Notes: generated by a model from the letters alone, not told the origin. 64,000 bases of DNA from Ignatzschineria sp. F8392 (GCF_002252045.1 NZ_NEFF01000003.1:124001-188000), one strand, 5' to 3'. Counted from the first letter of the stretch, positions 46,442-57,071 are shown. Numbers and translations are program-made.

Positions 46442-47500
46442 TTAGAGCGCAGCACCAATATTGAAAAGGGGTAGATAGAGTGCTATCAAAATAACTCCCA
46501 CAAGCGTCCCGATCAATAGCAAAGAGAGGGGATCGATCAGCGCAATCAATCCTTCGATACGCCCTTTAAGTCGCGCGCTATGATAATCAGCAATCCGCCT
46601 CATAATGATCTCTAACTCCCCACTCACCTCACCAATCGAGATCATGGTTAATGCAACATCACTCATCAATCCACTCTTCATAGCGCTTTGATGGAGAGAG
46701 TTTCCGGCGCTTAGACCCACAATCATCGCTTCTAACCTCTCTTTTTGGTAACAATTCTCCACACTATTTGCAAAAAGCTTCATCGCATTAACTAGCGTGA
46801 CACCACTTTGCAACATCAAATGGAGTACAACTGCACAACGAACAATCAACCCTTCCTGTAGAATTGAGCCTAAAAAGGGGATCTCTAAAACCATTCGATC
46901 AAAAGCGTATCGAAAGCGTCCCTGGGCATGATAGAGACGAACAATACCCCAAAAAAGGATTAAGAGTAATGTGATCCCATAGAGCAATTGGGGAGAGAAG
47001 AGAAAGTGGGAGAAATCGATCACCTTTTGTGTCAATAGAGGGAGCGGCTCACCACTTGCGCGATAGATCGACTCAAATGTGGGAACAATTGCCGTCAGAA
47101 TAAAGAGAAGAACCCCTAAAGCGACAATAAAAACCGTTAGAGGATAGCGTAATGCTTTACGAATCATCATGCCTCTCTCCCTCTCAGTCCGCTCTAACGA
47201 TTCAAGATAATGAAAAATAGCCGGCAACTGTCCTGACTGTTCACCAACACGGATTAGAGCAAGATAGAGATGTGAGAAGCTTTTGGGAGCTTTTGCCAAA
47301 ACGGTAGAGAGTGCTCGCCCTGCCATCACGCTCTTTTCCAGCTCTTGAAAGAGAAACTGCAATCGTCGGCGCTGGCTATAGTTTGCCAGTAGTTGTAATG
47401 CTTTCGTTAAAGAAATTCCGGCATCTAGAAGCAGTGCCATCTGTTCGGTAAAGAAATGTCGCTCCTGCCAGCGCAGCTCCAATCGCTCTAAAGTTTGCAT
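46442..47500 (-). CDS. pilC: Type II secretion F family protein, type IV pilus platform PilC
   Basis: A 352-residue inner-membrane platform protein. Two repeated T2SSF domains are visible (about 15-135 and 215-340), each beginning with a helical cytoplasmic part such as FFTEQMALLLDAGISLTKAL and ending in membrane helices. A third helix lies at about 165-190. It anchors the pilus machine and works with PilB. pilB is not upstream as in many gammaproteobacteria; a terminator and a tRNA-Leu are, and pilB is at the right edge of the window. Confidence 0.9.
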   Translation of the reverse strand: MQTLERLELRWQERHFFTEQMALLLDAGISLTKALQLLANYSQRRRLQFLFQELEKSVMAGRALSTVLAKAPKSFSHLYLALIRVGEQSGQLPAIFHYLESLERTERERGMMIRKALRYPLTVFIVALGVLLFILTAIVPTFESIYRASGEPLPLLTQKVIDFSHFLFSPQLLYGITLLLILFWGIVRLYHAQGRFRYAFDRMVLEIPFLGSILQEGLIVRCAVVLHLMLQSGVTLVNAMKLFANSVENCYQKERLEAMIVGLSAGNSLHQSAMKSGLMSDVALTMISIGEVSGELEIIMRRIADYHSARLKGRIEGLIALIDPLSLLLIGTLVGVILIALYLPLFNIGAAL

Positions 47501-47594
47501 ATCTTACCCCCTATCATTCCAAGCAAGCATCGTTAAGCTTAGTGAAGTGGAGAAATTTTCGGGAAGCGATAAGGTGAGGTACTGATAAATAACA

Positions 47595-47630
47595 GACAAG
47601 AAAAAAGCTCTAGTATCTCTACTAGAGCTT
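47595..47630 (-). terminator. Intrinsic terminator after tRNA-Leu copy 1
   Basis: A perfect 10-bp stem AAGCTCTAGT (47605-47614) with ACTAGAGCTT (47621-47630) and a six-base loop, followed on the minus strand by TTTTCTTGTCTGTT. It lies ten bases after the tRNA CCA end and upstream of pilC. Confidence 0.85.
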
Positions 47631-47639
47631 CTCTTTGTA

Positions 47640-47724
47640 TGGTACCGACGCCCAGATTTGAACTGGGACGCAGTTACGCACTACCACCTCAAGGTAGCGT
47701 GTCTACCAATTCCACCACGCCGGC
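47640..47724 (-). tRNA. tRNA-Leu(GAG), copy 1
   Basis: An 85-base class II tRNA with encoded CCA. The acceptor stem starts GCCGGCG; the D-arm has TTGGTAGACACGC; the anticodon loop TTGAGGT holds GAG, flanked by CTACC and GGTAG stems; the T-arm is CCCAGTTCAAATCTGGG. It differs from copy 2 at only two positions, both in the variable arm. No protein gene accompanies it; a repeat array separates it from copy 2. Confidence 0.95.
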
Positions 47725-47869
47725 ATTGCTCAATCAACTTTTTTAACTGCTTGCTGAATTGAGGAAAACAATATTACAACCCTTCCAACAAGAAAACAAG
47801 TATGTGAGAAAAAATAGTGCAAAATATCGCTATATTAAGATAACTCTATATTAAGGTAACAAGAGCTGT

Positions 47870-48552
47870 TGAGATGCCGGATCTTACTCCTGCACGCTTT
47901 CATCAATCACGTGCCGGCAGTGGGCATCAAAGATACCAAACCGCGGCATGCACCAGTAAAAAGAATGCAATGGTCGGCTCCCGCCATTCAACAGCCTCTC
48001 TTAAGAATCACTTATAAAAAAATAGGCTGAACGTTGCCGGTCCTCACTATCGCGTACTTCCGGAAATTGCGCGCCGGCAGTAGGCATTAAAGATGCCAAA
48101 CTGCGGGCATGCAGTGGTGAAAAGAGTGCAATAGTTGGTTCCCGCCGCTCAATGAATCTTCTTAAGAATCATTCATCAAAAAACAGGCTGAACGCTGCCG
48201 ATCCTCACTATCGCATATTTCCATCAATCTCGCGCCGGCAGAGGGCAATCTCAATTACCGGCAAATATTTGTTAGATAGAAAATATTCCCGGCACCATCG
48301 ATGCCGAATGGTGGGCATACACTAGTTAAAAGAATGAAATAGTAAACTCCCACCACTCCACAGATTTTCTTATTTGTTGAAACAACATAGGCAGATGAGT
48401 TGCCGGTAATTAGCGATACTTTATCATCGGCAATGAAAGCGCCGATTGGCGGGCATGCAGTGGTGAAAAGAGTGCAATAGTTGGTTCCCGCCGCTCAATG
48501 AATCTTCTTAAGAATCATTCATCAAAAAATAAGCTGAACATTGCCGGTTCTT
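47870..48552 (+). repeat. Dispersed palindromic repeat, locus 4 (several mixed units between two tRNA-Leu genes)
   Basis: At least three short-form units in the same sense as the 19.5-kb array. TGAACGTTGCCGGTCCTCAC, AGGCATTAAAGATGCC, GGGCATGCAGTGGTGAAAAG and CTTCTTAAGAATCATTCATC recur, for example near 48030, 48190 and 48540. A rearranged unit with part of the long-form insert lies at about 48240-48430. Two segments around 48110-48175 and 48450-48525 are nearly identical. No gene is seen in it. Confidence 0.85.
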
Positions 48553-48589
48553 ACTAAAAATATATTCAACAAAATGTATTTAATAGAAA

Positions 48590-48626
48590 AATAAAAAAAT
48601 CCTAGATAGCTTTCACTATCTAGGAT
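48590..48626 (-). terminator. Intrinsic terminator of the tpiA-secG-tRNA-Leu unit
   Basis: A perfect 11-bp stem ATCCTAGATAG (48599-48609) with CTATCTAGGAT (48616-48626), followed on the minus strand by a run of seven T and further T-rich sequence. It lies directly after tRNA-Leu copy 2. Confidence 0.88.
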
Positions 48627-48632
48627 CTCTGT

Positions 48633-48717
48633 TGGTACCGACGCCCAGATTTGAACTGGGACGCTGTTAGGCACTACCACCTCAAGGTAGCGTGTCTACC
48701 AATTCCACCACGCCGGC
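48633..48717 (-). tRNA. leuU: tRNA-Leu(GAG), copy 2 (secG-linked)
   Basis: An 85-base class II tRNA with encoded CCA, the same GAG anticodon loop and the same arms as copy 1; only the variable arm differs (GCCTAACAGC here). It follows secG by 25 bp, as leuU follows secG in E. coli, so this is probably the ancestral locus and copy 1 the duplicate. Confidence 0.95.
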
Positions 48718-48742
48718 ATAACTTTTAAAATCTGCTGCAGAG

Positions 48743-49057
48743 TTACTTCGTTACAGGCTCACTGCCACCAATCACAGGAACTTCCTGAATTGGGAGTGAA
48801 TCGATCACACTACTGCTAGCGCTAATCTTACCTGAATTAAACATCATTACAAGACTTGTAATGAAAAAAAGCGCAACCATCCACTTCGTAAGACGTGCGA
48901 GAAAGTTCGCTTTCCCCGCCGCACCGAACACCGTACCTGATGCGCCCTGTCCGAAAGAAGCACCTATATTCGCGCCCTTACCTTGCTGTACAAGTACTAA
49001 TGCAATAATAATAAGACATACTACAACATGAAGAACATAAATTAGATTTTCAAGCAT
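48743..49057 (-). CDS. secG: Protein translocase subunit SecG
   Basis: A 104-residue SecYEG accessory subunit with two membrane helices (about 3-24 and 54-74) around the conserved cytoplasmic loop VLVQQGKGANIGASFGQGASGTVFG (the G-A-S-x-F-G pattern). It assists SecA-driven export. It is the middle gene of tpiA-secG-tRNA-Leu, 26 bp after tpiA. Confidence 0.96.
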   Translation of the reverse strand: MLENLIYVLHVVVCLIIIALVLVQQGKGANIGASFGQGASGTVFGAAGKANFLARLTKWMVALFFITSLVMMFNSGKISASSSVIDSLPIQEVPVIGGSEPVTK

Positions 49058-49083
49058 CTTTCTTACTCTACCTTATCCTAAAA

Positions 49084-49833
49084 TTAGGCTAAAACAATCT
49101 TTGCAAACTCTTTAGCTTTCAACGATGCGCCTCCAACGAGAGCCCCATCAATATTCTCTTGTGCAAAGAGTGATTCTACATTTGATGCATTCACGCTACC
49201 GCCATAAACCACTCTTACAAGGTTCGATATTTTATCATCGTAACTTTTTAAAGTACAGAGAATAAAATTATGAACACTCTCCGCCTCTTCTGGCGTCGCT
49301 GTTTTACCTGTACCAATTGCCCAAACAGGTTCATATGCAACAATTGCTTCTTTAAAAGCTTCAATGCCAATAGCATCGATAACAGAGGTTAACTGCTGCT
49401 TAATCACCGCTTCTGTTCTGCCCGACTCACGCTCTTCTAACGTTTCACCAACACAGATAACAGGAATCAGACCTGCATCAACAACTGCTTTCATCTTCTT
49501 GGCAACATCTGCATCTGTTTCGCCATAGAGCGTTCTCCGCTCTGAATGACCAATTAAGACATAACGGCAACCAAAATCTTCAACCATCGCAAGAGAGATC
49601 TCTCCTGTAAAAGCCCCTTTTGCTTCTGCCGAAACATTCTGAACACCTACTTTAATATTACTGCCTTCAGTAATAGAAGCGACCTGCTGAATATAGATCG
49701 CAGGGGGGAATACCACCACTTCCGCATCAGCATCTTTCACAAGCTCCATCAGCTCATTGAGAAGCTCACGATTCTCCGCAAGTGATCCATTCATCTTCCA
49801 GTTACCGGCAACAAACTGCTTTTTACGATCCAT
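49084..49833 (-). CDS. tpiA: Triosephosphate isomerase
   Basis: A 249-residue TIM-barrel enzyme interconverting DHAP and glyceraldehyde-3-phosphate. N-terminal AGNWKMNGS (catalytic Lys), LIGHSERRT (catalytic His), AYEPVWAIGTGKTATPE (catalytic Glu and flexible loop) and VYGGSVNASN (phosphate site) are all intact. It is the first gene of the tpiA-secG-tRNA-Leu unit and is divergent from mreB across 178 bp. Confidence 0.97.
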   Translation of the reverse strand: MDRKKQFVAGNWKMNGSLAENRELLNELMELVKDADAEVVVFPPAIYIQQVASITEGSNIKVGVQNVSAEAKGAFTGEISLAMVEDFGCRYVLIGHSERRTLYGETDADVAKKMKAVVDAGLIPVICVGETLEERESGRTEAVIKQQLTSVIDAIGIEAFKEAIVAYEPVWAIGTGKTATPEEAESVHNFILCTLKSYDDKISNLVRVVYGGSVNASNVESLFAQENIDGALVGGASLKAKEFAKIVLA

Positions 49834-49902
49834 CTAATTCTCCTTCAAGACTCGATAACAATAAAAATTTTCTAAATATTTTAATCATCTGGCGCCATTA
49901 AT

Positions 49903-49911
49903 TGCTATAAT
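49903..49911 (+). promoter_or_regulatory. Extended -10 promoter of mreB
   Basis: TGCTATAAT is a perfect extended -10 element (TG-n-TATAAT). It lies 101 bases upstream of the mreB start. The -35 region is poor (TTAATC near 49881), as is usual for extended -10 promoters. It implies an mreB leader of roughly 95 bases. Confidence 0.6.
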
Positions 49912-50002
49912 CGTACCTTATTTTCTAGGAGCCTGCCTACTTTATAAAAGATTCATAGAAGATTGATAGGTAGGTTAATAAAGTCAACCGAATTCACATT
50001 GA

Positions 50003-51064
<1,062 letters not shown>

Positions 51065-51080
51065 AATTTAATAAGCGATA

Positions 51081-51116
51081 AAACCCCTATCTTGAATCAC
51101 TTCTCGGTAGGGGTTT
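51081..51116 (+). terminator. Hairpin after mreB, possible partial terminator
   Basis: Arms AAACCCCTA (51081-51089) and TAGGGGTTT (51108-51116) pair perfectly; the downstream T-run is weak (CTCTATC). It lies in the 123-bp mreB-mreC gap and may make mreB more abundant than the distal genes. Confidence 0.5.
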
Positions 51117-51187
51117 CTCTATCATCCCGCCTTCATCGGCACCTCACCTTTTACCATTTTTTTGCAAAGTAGACGGGCTAATATTTT

Positions 51188-52045
51188 ATGGATAAGCAAG
51201 ATAAAGGGCAGGAACAATTTGAGTTCCAAAGCTTTGGCCTTAAAGGAAAGACGATTCTTTTCTGCTTGCTCTCGATCGCGCTGATGTTTCTCGATCATCG
51301 AACGAGCTATCTTCGCCTCCCTAAATATTATCTAGAAGAGATTATTCATCCTCTCTCACTTATTGCAGAAGCCCCCTATCGCGGTATTGAGCGGCTCAAA
51401 CAGTGGTATACCGAAAAAGAGGAGCTTCTACAAAGAATCGCAACATTAGAAGAGAAAGAGCTCTATCTTGCTTACGAAACGCAACAGATGGCGGCATTAA
51501 CCGCCGAAAATAGACGTCTTCGCCTACTACTACAATCCTCCTCAAAGCTTGATCACTCCACCATTATTGCGCAACTGATCAATATTAACTCCGACCCCTA
51601 TCGCCATATTGTGCTTCTCAATCGCGGCGCGAATCAAGGTGTAGAGGAGAATCTTCCCGTCTTAAATAATCTTGGAATTGTTGGGCAGACGGTCTCTGTC
51701 TCCCCCTCTTCGAGCAAAGTGATTCTCATTACTGATCCTCACCACTCACTTCCGGTTGAGGTCAATCGTAATGGCATTCGAGGAATTGCTAATGGAAATG
51801 GAAAGCTCAATGAGATTGAGATCTCCAATATCGCTTTTGATGATGATGTAAAGGTGGGCGATCTTCTAGTGACATCAGGGTTAGATGAACGCTTTCCGCA
51901 AGGCTACCCTGTTGCTGTCATTAAGACAATTACCGTCGACTCGACAGGATACTTTGCTAAAATTATCGCAACCCCCACTGCAAAATTAGATCGGATTCGT
52001 GAGGTCTTAATCTTAACGCCGGGAGAGTATGATGACCTTCCTTAA
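51188..52045 (+). CDS. mreC: Rod-shape determining protein MreC
   Basis: A 285-residue bitopic protein: one membrane helix (about 18-36), a coiled coil (about 70-110, with ENRRLRLLLQSS at its end), then two periplasmic beta domains with LNRGANQGVEENLPVLNNLGIVGQ and GDLLVTSGLDERFPQGYPVA, the conserved MreC patterns. It bridges MreB, PBP2 and RodA. mreD overlaps its end by 17 bp. Confidence 0.96.
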   Translation: MDKQDKGQEQFEFQSFGLKGKTILFCLLSIALMFLDHRTSYLRLPKYYLEEIIHPLSLIAEAPYRGIERLKQWYTEKEELLQRIATLEEKELYLAYETQQMAALTAENRRLRLLLQSSSKLDHSTIIAQLININSDPYRHIVLLNRGANQGVEENLPVLNNLGIVGQTVSVSPSSSKVILITDPHHSLPVEVNRNGIRGIANGNGKLNEIEISNIAFDDDVKVGDLLVTSGLDERFPQGYPVAVIKTITVDSTGYFAKIIATPTAKLDRIREVLILTPGEYDDLP

Positions 52046-52523
52046 ACGATTGATTATTATTTTAATCACTTTTGGTATCTCGATCGTATTAGATACCATC
52101 TCAATGCCCAATTTTTTTGAGGCGATTCGTCCTAACTGGACCACAATGACAATGCTCTTTTGGGCGGTCAAACTCCGAAAACACTTTGGTGTTGGTTCAG
52201 CATGGCTAATGGGGCTGCTACTCGATATCTCTAAATCCTTTGTCTGGGGTTTACATGGTTTTACCTTTGCCCTGCTCTGTTATATTGTGAAGCGCTACTA
52301 TCCTCGAATAAGGTCCTTTACATTGCCGGAGCAGACAATTCTTATCCCCTTTCTTTTTGCTGCCCAATCACTCATTACAATCTGGGTGAATGGTATTTTA
52401 GGCAACTCAACCCCTAGTTTTACCCACTGGGTCATGCCCATTGTCGTCTCAAGTCTCTTCTGGCCTATTCTTAATATTCTTCTCAATGAGATCTGTGAAG
52501 TTTTTGGTATTAACGATAAGTAA
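52029..52523 (+). CDS. mreD: Rod-shape determining protein MreD
   Basis: A 164-residue membrane protein with five to six hydrophobic segments. WLMGLLLDISKSFVWGLHGFTFAL matches the conserved GLLxDxxxGxxxG region of MreD. It overlaps mreC by 17 bp, implying coupled translation. The start may be either of two consecutive ATG codons (52029, 52032). The 172-bp gap to mrdA carries short GAGAAAAATATCT repeats. Confidence 0.92.
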   Translation: MMTFLKRLIIILITFGISIVLDTISMPNFFEAIRPNWTTMTMLFWAVKLRKHFGVGSAWLMGLLLDISKSFVWGLHGFTFALLCYIVKRYYPRIRSFTLPEQTILIPFLFAAQSLITIWVNGILGNSTPSFTHWVMPIVVSSLFWPILNILLNEICEVFGINDK

Positions 52524-52695
52524 AAACAGAATATTCTACAGAATATCTGAGAAAAAATATCTGAGAAAAGGATCTGAGAAAAATATTTAAGAAAACGATA
52601 AGAGAGGGACGATAGAATCAATGGTCATAGAATCAATAGTCAATACCCCAACAAAAAGCTAAAACCATCGAATGGATAGATGAATCGATAGACCT

Positions 52696-54813
52696 ATGAA
52701 TGTAACGAGCAATAAGAAGAAAACAAATAGCAACTCTCTCTTTTTAGGGCGAGCGATCTTATGCGCTATCCTGGTTCTCTGTGGCTTTCTCTTTCTGATT
52801 GGTCGCCTCTTTCACCTTCAGGTGATCGAACATGAGCTCTATACCACTCGCTCCAATGATAATCGCATTAAACTTCTCCCACTCCCACCCACTCGAGGAC
52901 AGATCTTCGATCGTAATGGGGAGGTTTTAGCGACCAATGTGCCGATCTACAATCTCGAGATTGTCCGGCAAGATCTCACTCTCCCCCTCGATCAGGTACT
53001 CGAAGAGATCAATGCGCTTGTACCGCTCACAGAAGAGGAGATCAAACAGTTTGAGCGGGGACTTCGCAGAGCTAACCGGCAGGAGAGTGTTGTTCTAAAG
53101 AAGGGGCTTACTGAAGAGGAATCTGCCCTTATTGCCATCAATCTCCATAAGCTTAATGGTGTCAATCTTCAAGCTGATCTAGTTCGTATCTATCCTTATA
53201 AGAATCGTGCTGTCCATGCTATCGGCTATGTGGGAAGAGTCGATACTCGCGATCTCAAAGAGATTGAGGAGCAAGGCTTGCAACATGAATATAGTGGCAT
53301 CACTCATATCGGCAAAAGAGGCGCCGAGAAGAGTTTTGAACATATTTTACGAGGCTCCATGGGTTTTGAGACGGTGGAGGCAAGCTCTTCAGGCCGAACG
53401 GTCCGCAAAATCGATGAAGTCCCTCCTGTGCCGGGGAAAAATATCTACTTAACTCTCGACCTGCGTCTGCAGATTCTGGCAGAAGAGGCGCTAGAAGACT
53501 ATGATGGCGCTATCGTTGCGCTTGACCCTCAAAGTGGGGATGTCCTCGCCTTTGTCTCAAAGCCAACCTATGATCCCAATCTCTTTGTCGATGGAATCAC
53601 CCATAAAGATTTTAATGAGCTCAATAATGATCCTTCCACCCCTTTTCTCAATCGTGTTATGCAGGGACTCTACCCCCCTGGATCGGTGATTAAACCCCAG
53701 ATCGGTCTTGCCGGCCTTGAGAATGATTTTATTACAGAGAATACCATCATCAACTGTAAAGGATATTTCTCTGTTCCCGGCAATAATCATAAATTTAGAG
53801 ATATGGGCTACTATGGTCCCTCTGATCTACGAAAATCGATCGAGCGCTCCTGCGATGTCTTCTTCTATGAGTTAGCCTACAATATGGGCGTGACCATTAT
53901 GACTGATTTTCTAAAACCATTTGCACTTGGAACCCCCACCAACATCGATCTCTTAGGAGAATCGAAAGGGGTTGCACCAACGCCGGAGTATAAACGTCAA
54001 CGCTTTAAACAACCTTGGTACACCGGAGATACCATCACTGCCGGCATCGGTCAAAGTTATTGGCTGACAACGCCACTACAGATCGCACAAGCTACCGCCA
54101 TTGTCGGGATGCGAGGTGAGGCTTTCGAACCCCATATTTTAGGGGCAACAGCGATGCCTCCCTCTAATCAGAAAGAGTTTGTGATCCCCAATCCTATCAA
54201 ACCGATCGTCCTTAAAGATGAGAAGTATTGGGATGTGGCGATCGATGGAATGGTCGCTGTTGTTCATGGCGCTAAAGGAACAGCAAGAGCAACAAAATCA
54301 GATCGCTATAAAACAGCGGGAAAAACAGGAACGGCACAAGTGAAGACAATTGCCCAAGGGGCGAAATATGATGCCAATAAACTCGATCGCCGTCATCGAG
54401 ATCACGCTTGGTATGTCGCTTTTGCGCCGGTAGAGTCCCCTAAAATCGCTATTTCAGTGATTGTTGAAAATGGTGGGTCGGGCTCTCGCGTTGCCGCGCC
54501 GATTGCTAAAAAGCTTCTAGATGCTTGGCTTCTCGACTTTGATACACCTTATGCCAAAGAGACTCTCGCTCGCGTTAAAGCGGAAGAGGGGGCATTTGCC
54601 CATGAAGAGGAGATGGCGCTTCCTCTCTTAGAACTTGAATCGATGCCCTATCTCGAAGAGATTCCTACAGAGAAGCAAGAGGAGAATTCATCTCCTAATC
54701 AACAGATGCCCGACCTTAAATCATTGATGAATATTCGCTTAGGTTCAAAAACTCCCAAGAACAATCTTCTCTTAGAACGAAGTGAACCTTATCAGAAGGA
54801 GGATGAGCTATGA
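52696..54813 (+). CDS. mrdA: Elongasome transpeptidase PBP2 (MrdA)
   Basis: A 705-residue class B PBP that cross-links lateral-wall peptidoglycan with RodA. There is an N-terminal membrane helix (about 17-40) and the pedestal start RGQIFDRNGEVLA. Catalytic motifs: SVIK (S330-K333), SCD (385-387) and KTGT in TAGKTGTAQV (near 545). It is longer than E. coli PBP2 (633) because of an acidic, Pro/Gln-rich C-terminal tail of about 70 residues. rodA overlaps by 4 bp (ATGA). Confidence 0.97.
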   Translation: MNVTSNKKKTNSNSLFLGRAILCAILVLCGFLFLIGRLFHLQVIEHELYTTRSNDNRIKLLPLPPTRGQIFDRNGEVLATNVPIYNLEIVRQDLTLPLDQVLEEINALVPLTEEEIKQFERGLRRANRQESVVLKKGLTEEESALIAINLHKLNGVNLQADLVRIYPYKNRAVHAIGYVGRVDTRDLKEIEEQGLQHEYSGITHIGKRGAEKSFEHILRGSMGFETVEASSSGRTVRKIDEVPPVPGKNIYLTLDLRLQILAEEALEDYDGAIVALDPQSGDVLAFVSKPTYDPNLFVDGITHKDFNELNNDPSTPFLNRVMQGLYPPGSVIKPQIGLAGLENDFITENTIINCKGYFSVPGNNHKFRDMGYYGPSDLRKSIERSCDVFFYELAYNMGVTIMTDFLKPFALGTPTNIDLLGESKGVAPTPEYKRQRFKQPWYTGDTITAGIGQSYWLTTPLQIAQATAIVGMRGEAFEPHILGATAMPPSNQKEFVIPNPIKPIVLKDEKYWDVAIDGMVAVVHGAKGTARATKSDRYKTAGKTGTAQVKTIAQGAKYDANKLDRRHRDHAWYVAFAPVESPKIAISVIVENGGSGSRVAAPIAKKLLDAWLLDFDTPYAKETLARVKAEEGAFAHEEEMALPLLELESMPYLEEIPTEKQEENSSPNQQMPDLKSLMNIRLGSKTPKNNLLLERSEPYQKEDEL

Positions 54814-55946
54814 GACATGAAGAGCTCTACCATACCATCGAGGTGAAGCCAAAAGGATTACTCGCCTTCTTTCATCTCGACACTGTTTTAACCTTTCTTA
54901 TCTCTATGTTAGCGCTCTTTAGTATTGCGGTTCTCTGGAGTGCATCAAACCACAATACAGCCTATATCACCTCCCAAGCGCTCAAAATCGCAGTTGGCTT
55001 TGTGATTATGGTATTTATCGCCTTTCTTCCCCCTGAGCGACTTAAGCAATTGACCCCTATTATCTATATTGTCGCGCTTCTCCTCCTGCTTGCCGTGATC
55101 TTTATCGGGATTGAGGCCAATGGCGCCTATCGTTGGATCGACCTTAAGCTCTTTCGCTTCCAACCCTCCGAGATTGCCAAGTTAGCTGTTCCCATGATGG
55201 TGGCCTACTATCTCCATAAACGTAAAATTCCCCCAACCTTTTTTAATGTTGTCGGTTCACTCCTTCTCATTGCGCTACCGGTCGCTCTAATCTTCCTTCA
55301 GCCCGATCTTGGAACGGCCATTATCGTGCTCTTCTCCGGCATTATTGTGCTCTTTTTAGGCGGATTGCAGTGGCGCTATATCTTAATCGCTTTTGGATTA
55401 ATTGCGATCGCACTCCCCTCTCTCTGGTTTTTTGGTATGAAGGAGTATCAGAAAGATCGAGTGGAGACATTTCTCAATCCAGAGCTTGATCCGCTCGGCA
55501 AAGGATATCAGATTATTCAATCGAAGATCGCTATCGGCTCTGGCGGCATCTATGGGAAAGGTTGGGAGAATAGTACTCAGGTCTCACTTCAGTTTCTTCC
55601 TGAAGCGACAACAGATTTTATCTATGCCATTATTGGTGAAGAATTTGGGCTAGTCGGTTCTGTTCTTCTCTTAATCTGTTATCTTATGATCATTTGGCGC
55701 GGACTCTATATCTCCTATCATGCTCGAGATAGTTTCTATCAATTAGTGGGGGGAGCGGTCTGCCTCGTGTTCTTTTTCTATGTCTTTGTTAATACCGGAA
55801 TGGTCAGTGGTGTACTCCCTGTTGTAGGTGTCCCACTGCCCTTTATTAGTTATGGAGGGACCTCAATTATGACTCTCTTTATCTCCTTTGGTATATTAAT
55901 GAACATCTATTCACATCCCGCATCTATTACAAAGAGGATTCAATAA
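54810..55946 (+). CDS. rodA: SEDS glycosyltransferase RodA
   Basis: A 378-residue SEDS polymerase with ten membrane helices that makes glycan strands from lipid II for cell elongation. NGAYRWIDLKLFRFQPSEIAK, LIFLQPDLGTAIIV, KGYQIIQSKIAIGSGGIYGKG (the long periplasmic loop with the catalytic Asp region before it) and the C-terminal LPFISYGGTSIM are diagnostic. It overlaps mrdA by 4 bp and is followed directly by mltB. Confidence 0.97.
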   Translation: MRHEELYHTIEVKPKGLLAFFHLDTVLTFLISMLALFSIAVLWSASNHNTAYITSQALKIAVGFVIMVFIAFLPPERLKQLTPIIYIVALLLLLAVIFIGIEANGAYRWIDLKLFRFQPSEIAKLAVPMMVAYYLHKRKIPPTFFNVVGSLLLIALPVALIFLQPDLGTAIIVLFSGIIVLFLGGLQWRYILIAFGLIAIALPSLWFFGMKEYQKDRVETFLNPELDPLGKGYQIIQSKIAIGSGGIYGKGWENSTQVSLQFLPEATTDFIYAIIGEEFGLVGSVLLLICYLMIIWRGLYISYHARDSFYQLVGGAVCLVFFFYVFVNTGMVSGVLPVVGVPLPFISYGGTSIMTLFISFGILMNIYSHPASITKRIQ

Positions 55947-57071
55947 ATGAGATTACGACTTTTAACAGTAACATTGATCAGCGCAATGACGCTCTCTGCC
56001 TGTGCATCTAATAGTGTGAAAGAGAGCAATTTATCGCAATCTCAAGCGAGCGAACCAGCCCATATCCAAAGATCGATGCAACAATCTGCCCCCAAAACAG
56101 CGGCAGTGACAAATAACAGCACGCTTCCTGAAAAGAGTAACTTAGCAAATCGTACTGATGTACAAGAATTTATCAATAAAGTGAGCCGGGAACAGAATCT
56201 CGACCCACGCTGGATGAGTGAAATCCTCGATCATACCAACATTCAACCAAAAATTATTGCAGCGATGAATCGACCGGCAGAAGGGGTGATGAATTGGGGC
56301 AAATATCGTCCGATCTTCCTCACTGAGAAGAGAATCAATGATGGCATTAAATTCTATAATCAATATAAAGATGCCTTCTTACGCGCAGAAGAGATCTATG
56401 GGGTCGATCGCTTTGTGATTGCCGCTATTATCGGTGTTGAGACCGGCTATGGACAAAATAAGGGATCGTGGAAAGTTGTCGATGCGCTCTCGACACTTGC
56501 TTTTGAGTATCCAAGACGCGCGAGCTACTTCTCTGGAGAATTAGCAAACTTCTTTAAGATCCTTAATGAAAATGGTGGCGACCCCTTCAGCTATCGCGGC
56601 TCTTATGCCGGCGCTATGGGATATCCACAATTTATGCCATCGAGCTACCTTGCTTATGCTGTCGATTTTGATGGGGATGGCAAACGTGACTTATGGAACA
56701 ATCCTGTTGATGCTATCGGTTCTGTTGGAAATTATCTAATGAAGAGCGGTTGGGTAAGAGGTGGCAAGATCGCAGAAGAAGTTCAGGTCAGCAAACAGAA
56801 TCTTGCTTATCAACAATTGAAACAGAGTGGCCGTTTAACGCCCCCTAAAGAGAACATCCAGACGTTACGTAATGCCGGCGTGATCATTCCTAACGGAACA
56901 CCTAACGCTAAAGTGACACTCTTTGAATTTGAAGTCAGTGCAGAACCTAAAGTAGATGAGTGGTGGATCGGTTACCAGAACTTCTATGCCATTACCCGCT
57001 ACAACCACTCTAAACTCTATGCGCTTGCTGTCTATCAAGTCGCTGAAGCAATTAGAAGAGGGGTTCGTTAA
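55947..57071 (+). CDS. mltB: Lytic murein transglycosylase B, lipoprotein
   Basis: A 374-residue GH103 enzyme. The lipobox TLSAC gives lipidation at C19. The catalytic glutamate is in IIGVETGYGQNKG, with ALSTLAFEYPRRASYF and YAGAMGYPQFMPSSY, all typical of MltB. It cleaves peptidoglycan strands from the outer membrane. Its start directly follows the rodA stop, and rlpA begins inside its stop codon, so the genes are tightly coupled. Confidence 0.95.
   Translation: MRLRLLTVTLISAMTLSACASNSVKESNLSQSQASEPAHIQRSMQQSAPKTAAVTNNSTLPEKSNLANRTDVQEFINKVSREQNLDPRWMSEILDHTNIQPKIIAAMNRPAEGVMNWGKYRPIFLTEKRINDGIKFYNQYKDAFLRAEEIYGVDRFVIAAIIGVETGYGQNKGSWKVVDALSTLAFEYPRRASYFSGELANFFKILNENGGDPFSYRGSYAGAMGYPQFMPSSYLAYAVDFDGDGKRDLWNNPVDAIGSVGNYLMKSGWVRGGKIAEEVQVSKQNLAYQQLKQSGRLTPPKENIQTLRNAGVIIPNGTPNAKVTLFEFEVSAEPKVDEWWIGYQNFYAITRYNHSKLYALAVYQVAEAIRRGVR

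Noticed and set aside
47725-48632. Prophage or genomic island integrated between the two tRNA-Leu genes
   Set aside because: The interval holds only repeats; no integrase or phage gene is present, and the tRNAs are complete duplicates, not a gene plus an att fragment.
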